Assembly (NCBI GenBank): GCA_963702575.1 | Contig: CAVPCU010000002.1 | Coordinates: forward strand, 682,001 to 746,000 | Direction of reading: 5' to 3' | From: VRUE01 sp963702575 | Lineage (GTDB): Bacteria; Actinomycetota; Thermoleophilia; Solirubrobacterales; 70-9 | DNA length: 64,000 bases | Shown here: positions 1 to 8,079 of the stretch, piece after piece | Numbering within the stretch: position 1 is the first letter of the stretch | How the letters are laid out: each line of letters begins with the position of its first letter | Position numbers and translations under genes: made by a program | The notes under the pieces: model-generated | The model's database searches: none | What the model was told of the DNA's origin: nothing | What the model saw: the letters and a program-made list of their open reading frames with translations, nothing else

Positions 1-1079
1 GCCGCTTCGGACTCGACGCAGAGGTCGGCGAGCACGTTGCGCATCAGCGGCTGCTCGATCAGCTCGCGGCCGAAGGCCGAGCGGTGTGCGGTGTGGTGGA
101 GGGCCTGCACGACGCCGGCGCGGTACCCGGTCGCGGCGCCGATCACGCAGTCGAGGCGGGTGTGGTTGACCATCTCGATGATCGTCGGCACGCCGCGCCC
201 CTCCTCGCCGATCAGGCGCGCCCAGGCGCCGCGGAACTCGACCTCGCTGGAGGCGTTGGAGCGGTTGCCGAGCTTGTCCTTGAGCCGCTGGATGTGGAAG
301 GCGTTGCGCTCCCCGTCGGGGGTCCAGCGCGGCATCAGGAAGCAGGAGACGCCGGCATCGGTCTGGGCGAGGACGAGGAAGGCGTCGCACATCGGCGCCG
401 AGCAGAACCACTTGTGGCCGACGATCTCGTACTCGGCTCCCGGCCCGCCGCCGTTCAGCGGCGTGCCGACAGTGGTGTTGGCGCGCACGTCGGAGCCGCC
501 CTGCTTCTCGGTCATCGCCATCCCGCAGAGGGCGCCGCTCTTGCGCTCGGCGGGGACCGCCTGCTCGTCGTAGTCGAGCGAGAGGAAGCGCGGCTCCCAC
601 TCGGCTGCCAGCTCGGGCTGCTTGCGGAGGGCCGGGATCGCCGAGTAGGTCATCGAGATCGGACAGCCGACGCCGCTCTCGGCCTGCATCAGCAGGCTGA
701 ACTTGGCCGCGCGGGCGACGTGGGCGCCGGGGCCCGGCTCGCGCCAGGGCGAGGCGTGCAGGCCGTGGCCGACGCCGATCCGCATCAGTTCGTGCCAGGA
801 GCTGTCGAACTCGACCTCGTCGACGCGGTGGCCGTAGCGGTCGTGGGTCTTCAGCTCGGGCTTGCGCTCGTTCGCCTCGAAGCCCCAGCGGATCGTCTGA
901 TGCGAGCCGCAGATCGCGCCCAGCTCGCGCGCCTCGGCCTCGGCCCACCCGGCGCCCTCGCGGCGCAGCGCCTCGGCCAGCGGCCGGTCGGCGTCGAAGG
1001 GGTTGTAGTCCTCGAGCGGCGGCGGCTGGTTGAAGACCTCGTGGGTCTCCCGCGATGGTGGACGGCCGACGGTTGCCAC
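1..1079 (-). CDS. aidB: AidB-like acyl-CoA dehydrogenase, partial (C-terminus off the window)
   Basis: The 359 visible residues run closely parallel to E. coli AidB, the flavoprotein of the adaptive response to alkylation. The start reads ATVGRPPSRETHEVFNQPPP, and AidB also opens with a VFNQP motif. Other matches are MTEKQGGSDV (flavin/substrate loop), LVGHKWFCS-like IVGHKWFCSAP, and RLKDKLGNRSNASSEVEF. AidB binds FAD and DNA and belongs to the acyl-CoA dehydrogenase superfamily; its physiological reaction is unsettled. I chose the GTG at 1079 because it is the only start just upstream of the conserved N-terminus; an apparent ATG a few bases further out is in another frame. The C-terminal FAD and DNA-binding part lies beyond base 1. 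An isovaleryl-CoA dehydrogenase function is possible but the family match is specific. Confidence 0.88.
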   Translation of the reverse strand, partial: MATVGRPPSRETHEVFNQPPPLEDYNPFDADRPLAEALRREGAGWAEAEARELGAICGSHQTIRWGFEANERKPELKTHDRYGHRVDEVEFDSSWHELMRIGVGHGLHASPWREPGPGAHVARAAKFSLLMQAESGVGCPISMTYSAIPALRKQPELAAEWEPRFLSLDYDEQAVPAERKSGALCGMAMTEKQGGSDVRANTTVGTPLNGGGPGAEYEIVGHKWFCSAPMCDAFLVLAQTDAGVSCFLMPRWTPDGERNAFHIQRLKDKLGNRSNASSEVEFRGAWARLIGEEGRGVPTIIEMVNHTRLDCVIGAATGYRAGVVQALHHTAHRSAFGRELIEQPLMRNVLADLCVESEA

Positions 1080-1111
1080 CCGCCCATTCTCGCAGGAGAC
1101 CGGCTGGAGGG

Positions 1112-1414
1112 TCAGGCCGAGGCGGCTTGCGCCTCGGGGTCGGGTCGCACGATCACCGTGTCGACGACCTCGAGCACCTCGTCGGCGGGCATCCCGACCC
1201 GCTGGGCGTGGCTGCGAACCGCCTCGTCGTCGGTCGCCTGGTAGATGCAGACGGTTCCGAGGCTGCCGCCGGGCTCGGCGATCACATAGCTGCGGATCCA
1301 GCGGATGTCGTCGGGAAAGTCGGTCTCGGCGACCTGTTTCGACCGCTCGGCGGCCTGTCCGAGCTCCTCCGGGCTCTGCCACGCCTTCTCCCTGCGGATC
1401 ACGTACGTATTCAT
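1112..1414 (-). CDS. DUF4242 / SCO4226-type nickel-binding small protein
   Basis: A 100-residue soluble protein beginning MNTYVIRREKAW, with a compact alternating strand/helix pattern and the segment YVIAEPGGSLGTVCIYQA typical of DUF4242. Streptomyces SCO4226 of this family forms a ferredoxin-like dimer that binds nickel. No signal peptide or membrane segment is visible. It stands alone, divergent from icd, with 80 bases between the starts that would hold both promoters. The cellular role is not known; the nickel link is family knowledge only. Confidence 0.7.
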   Translation of the reverse strand: MNTYVIRREKAWQSPEELGQAAERSKQVAETDFPDDIRWIRSYVIAEPGGSLGTVCIYQATDDEAVRSHAQRVGMPADEVLEVVDTVIVRPDPEAQAASA

Positions 1415-1494
1415 CTCGTCCTCCTCCGTAGCTGCGGGAATGACAGTCTGCCACCTCGACCGAGGAGGGCCTGGCCGGTAGCATCGCCGCCCGA

Positions 1495-2712
1495 ATGGCG
1501 GGCAAGATCAAAGTCGCGAACCCGGTCGTCGAGCTCGACGGCGACGAGATGACGCGGATCATCTGGTCGTTCATCAAAGAGCAGCTGATCGTCCCCTACC
1601 TCGACCTCCAGCTCGACTACTTCGACCTCGGGATCGAGAGCCGCGACGCGAGCGGGGACCGGATCACGGTCGAGGCCGCGGAAGCGATAAAGCGGCACGG
1701 CGTGGGGGTGAAGTGCGCGACGATCACCCCCGACGAGGCGCGGGTGGAGGAGTTCGGCCTGAAGCAGATGTACCGCTCTCCCAACGGCACGATCCGCAAC
1801 ATCCTCGGCGGGGTGATCTTCCGCGAGCCGATCGTCATCGCCAACATCCCGCGCCTCGTGCCGGGCTGGACGAAGCCGATCGTGATCGGCCGCCACGCCT
1901 TCGGCGATCAGTACCGCGCGACCGACATGGTCGTTCCGGGCGAGGGGACGCTGACCCTCACCTTCACCCCCAAGGACGGCTCCGAGCCGGTCGAGCTCGA
2001 CGTCTACGAGTTTCCGGGCGGCGGCGTCGCATTGGCGATGTACAACCTCGACGACTCGATCCGCGACTTCGCCCGCGCCTCGATGCGCTACGGGCTGGAG
2101 CGCGGCTACCCGGTCTACCTCTCGACCAAGAACACGATCCTGAAGCGCTACGACGGCCGCTTCAAGGACATCTTCGCCGAGGTCTACGAGGAGGAGTTCA
2201 GCGCCCCGTTCGAGGCCGCCGGGCTGACCTACGAACACCGCCTGATCGACGACATGGTCGCCGCGGCGATGAAGTGGGAGGGCGGCTACGTCTGGGCCTG
2301 CAAGAACTACGACGGCGACGTCCAGTCCGACACGGTCGCCCAGGGGTTCGGCTCGCTCGGCCTGATGACCAGCGTGCTGATGAGCCCCGACGGCAGCACG
2401 GTCGAGGCCGAGGCGGCCCACGGCACCGTCACCCGCCACTACCGCCGCCACCAGGAGGGCAAGCCGACGTCGACCAACCCGATCGCCTCGATCTTCGCCT
2501 GGACGCGCGGCCTCGCAGCCCGCGGCCGCCTCGACGGGACCCCCGATGTGTCGCGCTTCGCCACGACGCTGGAGCGGGTCTGCGTGGAGACGGTCGAAAG
2601 CGGCAAGATGACCAAAGACCTTGCGCTGCTGATCGGACCCGACCAGCCCTTCCTGACGACGCAGGAGTTCCTCGCCGCGATCGACGAGCGCCTGCGCCAG
2701 GCGATGGCCTAG
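1495..2712 (+). CDS. icd: Isocitrate dehydrogenase (NADP+), eukaryote-like subfamily
   Basis: Catalyses oxidative decarboxylation of isocitrate to 2-oxoglutarate in the TCA cycle. At 405 residues, with the N-terminal VELDGDEMTRIIW and the substrate-binding SPNGTIRNILGG segment, it matches the homodimeric NADP-dependent group that includes mitochondrial IDH. YKYFDL-type region is represented by LDYFDLGIESR, and AAHGTVTRHYRRH is the conserved cofactor-side motif. The ATG follows an 80-base intergenic region with no clear Shine-Dalgarno. mdh, another TCA gene, lies downstream but is separated by a restriction-modification gene, which suggests the two were once closer. Confidence 0.95.
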   Translation: MAGKIKVANPVVELDGDEMTRIIWSFIKEQLIVPYLDLQLDYFDLGIESRDASGDRITVEAAEAIKRHGVGVKCATITPDEARVEEFGLKQMYRSPNGTIRNILGGVIFREPIVIANIPRLVPGWTKPIVIGRHAFGDQYRATDMVVPGEGTLTLTFTPKDGSEPVELDVYEFPGGGVALAMYNLDDSIRDFARASMRYGLERGYPVYLSTKNTILKRYDGRFKDIFAEVYEEEFSAPFEAAGLTYEHRLIDDMVAAAMKWEGGYVWACKNYDGDVQSDTVAQGFGSLGLMTSVLMSPDGSTVEAEAAHGTVTRHYRRHQEGKPTSTNPIASIFAWTRGLAARGRLDGTPDVSRFATTLERVCVETVESGKMTKDLALLIGPDQPFLTTQEFLAAIDERLRQAMA

Positions 2713-2713
2713 G

Positions 2714-2745
2714 GCGGAAAGGCTACGAAACGCAAACTTTTCCGC
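2714..2745. terminator. Weak hairpin after icd
   Basis: Seven-base arms GCGGAAA (2714-2720) and TTTCCGC (2739-2745) surround an 18-base loop right after the icd stop. It could be a weak terminator separating icd from the next gene. There is no uridine tract, so support is modest. Confidence 0.3.
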
Positions 2746-2811
2746 AACAAGAAGCCGAAACTGCGGGTATTTTGGCCGGGGTTGTCCGGGTTGCCGGCTA
2801 ACGTCGAACTC

Positions 2812-3045
2812 GTGCAGGATCAGCTCTTCAATCGGACGGATCTCGATGCCGACGGGCATCTCCAGTCTGGAGACCACGACCCCTACGACGAGGTGAAGCG
2901 TGCTGGCGCGAGACTGGCTGCCGAGTTCCAGATCGACGCCGAGCTCGCCACGGACATGGTGCTGAGCTTCGGCTCGGAGGCAGCGGCGCGCCGAGCCGTG
3001 GTCCAGCGCTTGCTGCTGGGCGAAGAGTGGTCGAAGGCCGCGTAG
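2812..3045 (+). CDS. Small acidic protein upstream of the RM gene
   Basis: I do not recognise this protein. From the GTG at 2812 it has 77 residues starting MQDQLFNRTDLDADGH; a TTG at 2782 would add ten residues. It is acidic in the first half (DADGHLQSGDHDPYDEVKR) and predicted helical in the second half, with no membrane segment, Cys cluster or clear HTH. It ends four bases before the GTG of the restriction-modification gene, so the two are probably translated together. A role as a small regulator or accessory subunit of that system is an inference from position only. Its codon use is less GC-biased than that of icd, as in the following gene. Confidence 0.55.
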   Translation: MQDQLFNRTDLDADGHLQSGDHDPYDEVKRAGARLAAEFQIDAELATDMVLSFGSEAAARRAVVQRLLLGEEWSKAA

Positions 3046-3049
3046 CGCG

Positions 3050-6000
3050 GTGAGCGCTCGCGGGCCCAAGCTCGCCGAGCAGGCGAAGTTGCTCGCCCAG
3101 TCATTTCGGGAGGCTGCGAATCGGCACAAGGGCGACGAGGCGAGTTTCCGTAGCGAGGCAGAGACGGCGCTTGATCGCGCCGCAGAGTCGCTGGGCGTCT
3201 CGAAGCTCGAGAAGAAGCTTGAGAAGACCTTGGTAACGGGGCGCGCCGACGCTGTCTTCAACCGCCTCGTGATCGAGTGGGAGCCCCCCGGTGCGATGTC
3301 GGCGAAGGCGCGGCATCCAGGAAACACCCACGCCGTCAAGCAGGTGCGTAGCTACGTTGACGGGATCGCTGCCGGCGAGCTGCGCGAGATCGCCCGACTC
3401 GCCGGCGTTGCCTGCGACGGCCTCTTCATCGTCTTTGCGCGCTATCGGGGCGGGCGCTGGGTTGTCGACGAGCCGACTCGAGTCAATGAGCGATCTGCGG
3501 CTCAGTTGCTGGAGGCGTTGCTGGCAGCGCGGAGTGGCCGAGCGCTGACCGCCGACAACCTCCTCTCTGATTTCGCTGGCGACGGCGCCTTGGCGCACCG
3601 GCTGACCCGTGCACTCCTGGACCAGTTGGAGGCCGAGTTGGGGCAACACCCCGAGGGTCTCCCGGCACGGCTTTTCGCCCAGTGGGAGCAGTTCTTTGCG
3701 GTGGCAACCGGAGTGACGGGTGAGGCTCGCGACCTGAATGCCAATGCTCGCAGGGCACTGGCCGAGATGCTCGATGCGAAGCCGGCCGAGATCGACCCCG
3801 CGCGTGCACTCTTCGCACTCCAGACCTACTTTGCGCTGGTCACCAAGCTGATCGCGACGCTCTCGCTGTCGCTGTTCGTCGAGGAGGCGCAATGGAGCCT
3901 GGAGGATCTTGCCGCGGGCGATGAGACTGCGCTGCTGAACGACATGGCGAGGCTGCACCGTGGTGATCCATTCCGACAGATCGGACTCTCCAACGTGATC
4001 GAGCCAGACGTTTTCGGCTGGTTCCTGGAGGGCTCTCGCGGTGCCGTCGCCGACGGGCTTCGCGAGGTGGTCGAGCGACTCAGGGTCTACGACCCGGCCA
4101 CGCTGGGTGTCAGCCCAGAGGAGGCGCGCGATCTGCTCAAGGATCTGTACCAGGGCCTGCTGCCTCGCCCCGTCCGGCATGCGCTCGGCCAGTACTTCAC
4201 GCCGGACTGGCTTGCCGATCAGCTCCTCACGCGCGTCGGCTATGACGGGGAGCCGGGAGAGCGGGTCTTGGATCCAGCCTGTGGCACGGGAACCTTCCTC
4301 GTGATGGCGATAGGCCGTCTCAAGGAGCGCTTGCGCGAAGACGACGTTCCCGACGAGCAGGCCCTGCGGCAGATCCTCGATGGGGTTGCCGGCCTCGACA
4401 TCGACCCGCTGGCCGTGGTCGCTGCTCGGGCGAATTATGTGCTCGCCCTTGGCCCGCTCCTGGGTGCAGCGGGGTCGGCGGCCTTGGATCTGCCCGTTTA
4501 CCTGGCGGACTCGATTGTCAGTCCCAGACTCAAGGAGCTTGCGGTCGGGGACCGCCTCGTGTTGGACACGGCCGCCGGTCGTTTCGAGTTGCCGCCGTGC
4601 GTTGACACCGCCGAGGAGCTCCGAGAGGTGTGCGACCTCGCGGCCAACGGGCTAGAGGCAAGCTGGGCTCGCAAGCGGTTCATGAAGGAGGCTGGCGCCG
4701 CCTGTGATGCGAATGAGGATGAGAGGGACATCCTCGGCTCCTTCTTCGATGCCTGTGAGCAGCTTCATACGGATGAGATCGATGGCATCTGGACGCGTGT
4801 TCTTAGGAACGCGTTCATGCCGGCCTTCCTCGAGCCGTTCGATCGCGTCATCGGCAATCCCCCTTGGGTCAATTGGGAGCACCTTCCGGCGAGCTATCGA
4901 GAACGGACCGATCCGTTTTGGCGGGAGGCCGGCCTCTTCGTCCACAAGGGCATGGCGGCGATGCTCGGCGCCGGGAAGAAGGACGTCTCGATGCTGATGA
5001 GCTACGTCGTCAGCGAGCGCCTGCTGAAGGCGAAGGGCACGCTGGGCTTCGTCGTTCCCGAGACGCTGTTCAAGACTGCCGGGGCGGGCCAGGGCTTTCG
5101 CCGGTTCCGCTTCGGCGACTCCGGGCCGCGATTCGGCGTCGTCGGAGTCGACGACATGGTGGACCTCAACCCCTTCACCGGCGCGGCGAATCGAACCGCG
5201 CTTCTCGTCTGGAAGCGGGATCGGCCGACCCACTATCCGGTGCGGTACACGGTTTGGCAGCGCACGGAGCGCCAGGGGATCGAGAAGCACGCTACGGCCA
5301 CCGAGGTCGATTCCCAAACCCGCCGCCTGCGACTCGCGGCTACCCCGGTGCGCAGCGAGGACCCGACCTCGGCCTGGCTTACGGCGCCCGCCGATCTGGT
5401 CGATCCGCTGCGCAAGATTGCCGAGGCGGGCGAGCCGGTCTATAGGGCGCACGCCGGCGTATACGCCGGGCTGAATGGCGTCTATTGGGTTGAGGTGGAC
5501 GGCACCCCTGACAAGAATGGGACGATCCCCGTCCATAACCTTCACGATGTCGGCAAGTCAGCCGTCCCGAAGGAGTACGGACGCGTCGAGGCCGAGCTCG
5601 TGCATCCACTCGTTCGAGGCGCCGATGTTCGGCGATGGGGCGCACGGTCCTCCGCCCACATCCTGTTCTTGCAGGATCCCGCCAGGAAGCGAGGGATTTC
5701 CGGGCCCGAAATGAAGGCGCGCTTCCCCTCTGCCCTCGAGTTCGTCAGCCGATTTGAGACGCAGCTCCGCGCTCGACGCGGCCTTCGCTCGTTGCTTGCC
5801 GATGGATCTTCGGCGCCTTTCTGGTCGATGTTCGGTGTCGGCGACTACACCCTCTCGAAGCACAAGGTGGTCTGGAAGGATCAGGCTGCCGACTTCGCCG
5901 CAGCCGTGCTTTCGGGAGGCAGGCCGATTCCGCTTCCTAATCACAAGGTGATGCTCGTCGCGACGCAAAACGAAGCCGAGGCGCACTACATCTGCGCAGC

Positions 6001-6295
6001 GCTCAACTCGACCCCCGCCCGCGCGTTTGTAGCCGCCTACACGGTTGAGACCGCGATCTCCACGCACGTGCTCTCGAATATCCATGTGCCGCGGTTCGAT
6101 CCGGATCGCCCCAAGCACGCAGCATTGGAAGCCGCCTCCCGCGCTGCGCACACCGCGGTCGCAGCCGGCGAAGAGCCGGATCAAGCCGCCGTCGATATCG
6201 CCGCCGGCAGGCTATGGGGCTTGACCAAGAAGGAGGTTGCCTCGACGCGCGAGTTCCTCGATCGGTTGCTCAAGAGAGACATCCGATCTGCCTGA
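3050..6295 (+). CDS. Type IIG-like restriction-modification protein (Eco57I-type N6-adenine methylase)
   Basis: A 1081-residue protein with an amino-methyltransferase core: the AdoMet motif DPACGTGTFL at residues 408-417 and catalytic NPPW at 603-606. About 370 residues precede the core and a long C-terminal region follows, as expected for the nuclease and the target-recognition (TaqI-like specificity) parts of type IIG enzymes. The N-terminal segment GRADAVFNRLVIEWEPPG (64-81), then KQVRSY near 97-102, resembles a PD-(D/E)xK site (D67, E76), but position 78 is Glu where the family often has Lys. The start is GTG, four bases after the small upstream gene. Codon use is richer in A/T-ending codons than in icd and mdh, which suggests horizontal acquisition. 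It could be a methylase whose nuclease is inactive. Confidence 0.85.
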   Translation: MSARGPKLAEQAKLLAQSFREAANRHKGDEASFRSEAETALDRAAESLGVSKLEKKLEKTLVTGRADAVFNRLVIEWEPPGAMSAKARHPGNTHAVKQVRSYVDGIAAGELREIARLAGVACDGLFIVFARYRGGRWVVDEPTRVNERSAAQLLEALLAARSGRALTADNLLSDFAGDGALAHRLTRALLDQLEAELGQHPEGLPARLFAQWEQFFAVATGVTGEARDLNANARRALAEMLDAKPAEIDPARALFALQTYFALVTKLIATLSLSLFVEEAQWSLEDLAAGDETALLNDMARLHRGDPFRQIGLSNVIEPDVFGWFLEGSRGAVADGLREVVERLRVYDPATLGVSPEEARDLLKDLYQGLLPRPVRHALGQYFTPDWLADQLLTRVGYDGEPGERVLDPACGTGTFLVMAIGRLKERLREDDVPDEQALRQILDGVAGLDIDPLAVVAARANYVLALGPLLGAAGSAALDLPVYLADSIVSPRLKELAVGDRLVLDTAAGRFELPPCVDTAEELREVCDLAANGLEASWARKRFMKEAGAACDANEDERDILGSFFDACEQLHTDEIDGIWTRVLRNAFMPAFLEPFDRVIGNPPWVNWEHLPASYRERTDPFWREAGLFVHKGMAAMLGAGKKDVSMLMSYVVSERLLKAKGTLGFVVPETLFKTAGAGQGFRRFRFGDSGPRFGVVGVDDMVDLNPFTGAANRTALLVWKRDRPTHYPVRYTVWQRTERQGIEKHATATEVDSQTRRLRLAATPVRSEDPTSAWLTAPADLVDPLRKIAEAGEPVYRAHAGVYAGLNGVYWVEVDGTPDKNGTIPVHNLHDVGKSAVPKEYGRVEAELVHPLVRGADVRRWGARSSAHILFLQDPARKRGISGPEMKARFPSALEFVSRFETQLRARRGLRSLLADGSSAPFWSMFGVGDYTLSKHKVVWKDQAADFAAAVLSGGRPIPLPNHKVMLVATQNEAEAHYICAALNSTPARAFVAAYTVETAISTHVLSNIHVPRFDPDRPKHAALEAASRAAHTAVAAGEEPDQAAVDIAAGRLWGLTKKEVASTREFLDRLLKRDIRSA

Positions 6296-6343
6296 GGCAC
6301 CGCGGGGCCAATTCAGCGCTTTCCTGATTAGGATGCGCCACCG

Positions 6344-7333
6344 ATGAGCGGGTCCCCCGTCAAAGTCACCGTCACCGGCGCCGCCGGGCAGATCGGCTAC
6401 GCGCTGCTGTTCCGGATTGCCAGCGGCCAGATGCTGGGCCCCGACACGCCGGTGGAGCTGAGCCTGCTGGAGATCCCCGATGCGGTCAAGGCCGCCGAGG
6501 GCACGGCGATGGAGCTGGACGACTGCGCCTTCCCGCTGCTGCGCAAGATCGACATCTTCGACGACGCCAAGCCCGCCTTCGCCGGCTGCAACGTCGGCCT
6601 CCTGGTCGGCGCCCGGCCGCGCGGCCCCGGCATGGAGCGCGCCGATCTGCTCGAGGCCAACGGCGGCATCTTCAAGCCCCAGGGTGAGGCGATCGCCGCC
6701 GGTGCCGCCGGCGACGTCCGCATCCTCGTCGTCGGCAACCCCGCCAACACCAACTGCCTGATCGCGATGTCCAACGCCGACGGGGTGCCGCGCGAGCGCT
6801 TCACCGCGATGATGCGGCTCGACCACAACCGGGCGATCGCCCAGCTCGCCAACAAGCTCGGCAAGCCGGTCTCCGCCGTCACCAACATGACGGTGTGGGG
6901 CAACCACTCGACCACGCAGTACCCCGACCTGGTCAACGCCAAGGTGGACGAGGGCAGCGCTTGGGACGCGGTCGACGACGAGGCCTGGATCGGCGAGGAG
7001 TTCATCCCCCGCGTCGCCAAGCGCGGCGCCGAGGTGATCGACGCCCGCGGCGCCTCCAGCGCCGCCTCGGCCGCCAACGCCGCGATCGACCACGTCCGCG
7101 ACTGGGTGCTCGGCACCCCGGAGGGCGACTGGGTCTCGATGGGCGTCCCCTCGAACGGCTCCTACGAAATCGAGGAGGGCGTAGTAGCCGGCCACCCCTG
7201 CGTCTGCACGGGCGGCGAGTGGAAAGTAGCCGAGGGCCTCGAGGTCCCCGACTTCTCGCGCCCCCGCATCGAAGCTTCCATCTCAGAGCTCCGCTCCGAG
7301 CGCGACGCGGTCTCCCAGCTCGGCCTCGTCTAG
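6344..7333 (+). CDS. mdh: Malate dehydrogenase (LDH/MDH superfamily, cytosolic type)
   Basis: Interconverts malate and oxaloacetate with NAD(H) in the TCA cycle. The 329 residues show the dinucleotide loop TGAAGQIG near the N-terminus, the mobile-loop arginines GARPRGPGMERADLL, NPANTN, the MMRLDHNRA segment with substrate Arg/Asp, and WGNHSTTQYPD carrying the catalytic His. This is the group-I MDH found in actinobacteria. The start ATG at 6344 immediately precedes the conserved VKVTVTGAAG strand. It ends at a long hairpin (7348-7464) facing a convergent gene. Confidence 0.95.
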   Translation: MSGSPVKVTVTGAAGQIGYALLFRIASGQMLGPDTPVELSLLEIPDAVKAAEGTAMELDDCAFPLLRKIDIFDDAKPAFAGCNVGLLVGARPRGPGMERADLLEANGGIFKPQGEAIAAGAAGDVRILVVGNPANTNCLIAMSNADGVPRERFTAMMRLDHNRAIAQLANKLGKPVSAVTNMTVWGNHSTTQYPDLVNAKVDEGSAWDAVDDEAWIGEEFIPRVAKRGAEVIDARGASSAASAANAAIDHVRDWVLGTPEGDWVSMGVPSNGSYEIEEGVVAGHPCVCTGGEWKVAEGLEVPDFSRPRIEASISELRSERDAVSQLGLV

Positions 7334-7347
7334 GAGCCGGCTTCGTT

Positions 7348-7464
7348 AAAGGCCGGTCCCGGGAGGGGTGGAGCGTCTTGTACTTTTTCTGAAGTTCCGT
7401 CCTCGGATGGCGAGAAACGGCCTTCAGAAAAAGTTAAGCGGAACCCCTCCCGGGACCGGCCTTT
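7348..7464. terminator. Very long nested hairpin between convergent genes
   Basis: A perfect 22-base inverted repeat (7348-7369 with 7443-7464, each rich in GGCCGGTCCCGGGAGG-type sequence) encloses a perfect 13-base repeat (7382-7394 with 7422-7434, ACTTTTTCTGAAG and complement). That in turn encloses CCGTCCTCG/CGAGAAACGG arms around a five-base loop. The whole 117-base stretch can fold into one imperfect rod. It sits exactly between mdh and a convergent regulator gene, so a bidirectional terminator is the simplest reading; the inner T5/A5 tracts could act as the U-tract on each strand. A small MITE-like element is the alternative. Confidence 0.75.
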
Positions 7465-7473
7465 AGGACAAAC

Positions 7474-7872
7474 CTATTTGCCCGGGAAGTACTGGCGCCC
7501 TTTCTTAGAGACCCGCCCCTCTTTCTCGAGGTCCCCAAGCACCCTGTAGAGGTAGTTCGGCTTGATCTTCATCGATTTGGCGATCTCGGAGGCCGAGATG
7601 CCCGGGCTGCCCTGGACGAGCTTCACCGCCTGGTCGGCGCGGGTGCCGCCTTTGCGCCGGCCGCGGCGGCGGGGGGCGCCGGCTGCGGCTTTTTTGCCGG
7701 ACCCTTTGGGACGGCCGGGACGGCGGCCGGTTCGGCGGGTCACCTGGCCGGTTACGCGGCCGCCCAGCTCGGCGAGCGCGCGCTCGAGGCGCTTGCGCTC
7801 GTCGTCCAGCTCGGCGAGGCGCTTCATGACCAGCTCGCGGGCCTCGTCGAGTACGTGAGTCGTGCTTGGCAT
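7474..7872 (-). CDS. Coiled-coil / AT-hook-like / winged-helix DNA-binding protein
   Basis: A 132-residue basic protein. Residues 5-45 form a predicted coiled coil (ARELVMKRLAELDDERKRLE). A Lys/Arg/Gly-rich linker follows, containing RPGRPKGSGKK, which resembles an AT-hook core. The C-terminal 60 residues look like a winged helix (GISASEIAKSMKIKPNYLYR then LEKEGRVSKKGRQYF). It is probably a nucleoid-associated or regulatory DNA-binding protein. I start at the ATG at 7872 because AAAGGAAG lies just upstream; an earlier ATG at 7905 lacks such a site. Its target is unknown, but direct repeats 60-95 bases upstream could be an autoregulatory site. Confidence 0.75.
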   Translation of the reverse strand: MPSTTHVLDEARELVMKRLAELDDERKRLERALAELGGRVTGQVTRRTGRRPGRPKGSGKKAAAGAPRRRGRRKGGTRADQAVKLVQGSPGISASEIAKSMKIKPNYLYRVLGDLEKEGRVSKKGRQYFPGK

Positions 7873-7935
7873 GTTCTTCCTTTCGACCGGGCGCTCCATC
7901 GGCACCGGATACTGGTATCAAGTTGTTTACGAACC

Positions 7936-7968
7936 GCAGTGTCTCACGGTTCAACGGCAGTGTTGCAC
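7936..7968. promoter_or_regulatory. Direct repeat upstream of the winged-helix gene
   Basis: GCAGTGTCTCAC (7936-7947) and GCAGTGTTGCAC (7957-7968) are near-identical 12-base copies, offset by 21 bases, or two helical turns. They lie in an AT-richer 207-base intergenic stretch (7873-8079) upstream of the winged-helix gene and are a plausible operator. Apart from this repeat I see nothing else defined in that stretch. Confidence 0.45.
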
Positions 7969-8079
7969 AGGTAATGTGACTGTGAAGTACCCAGGTGGCC
8001 GAATAGGCATACCCACACTGGCTTAAATAAAACTGGACCTCTACTGACCAATCACCCTTTTGGGCGACACGCTTAGCTA

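Noticed and set aside
1411..3339. Long open frame antisense to icd
   Set aside because: It is a high-GC mirror frame with no recognisable motif; icd on the other strand is certain.
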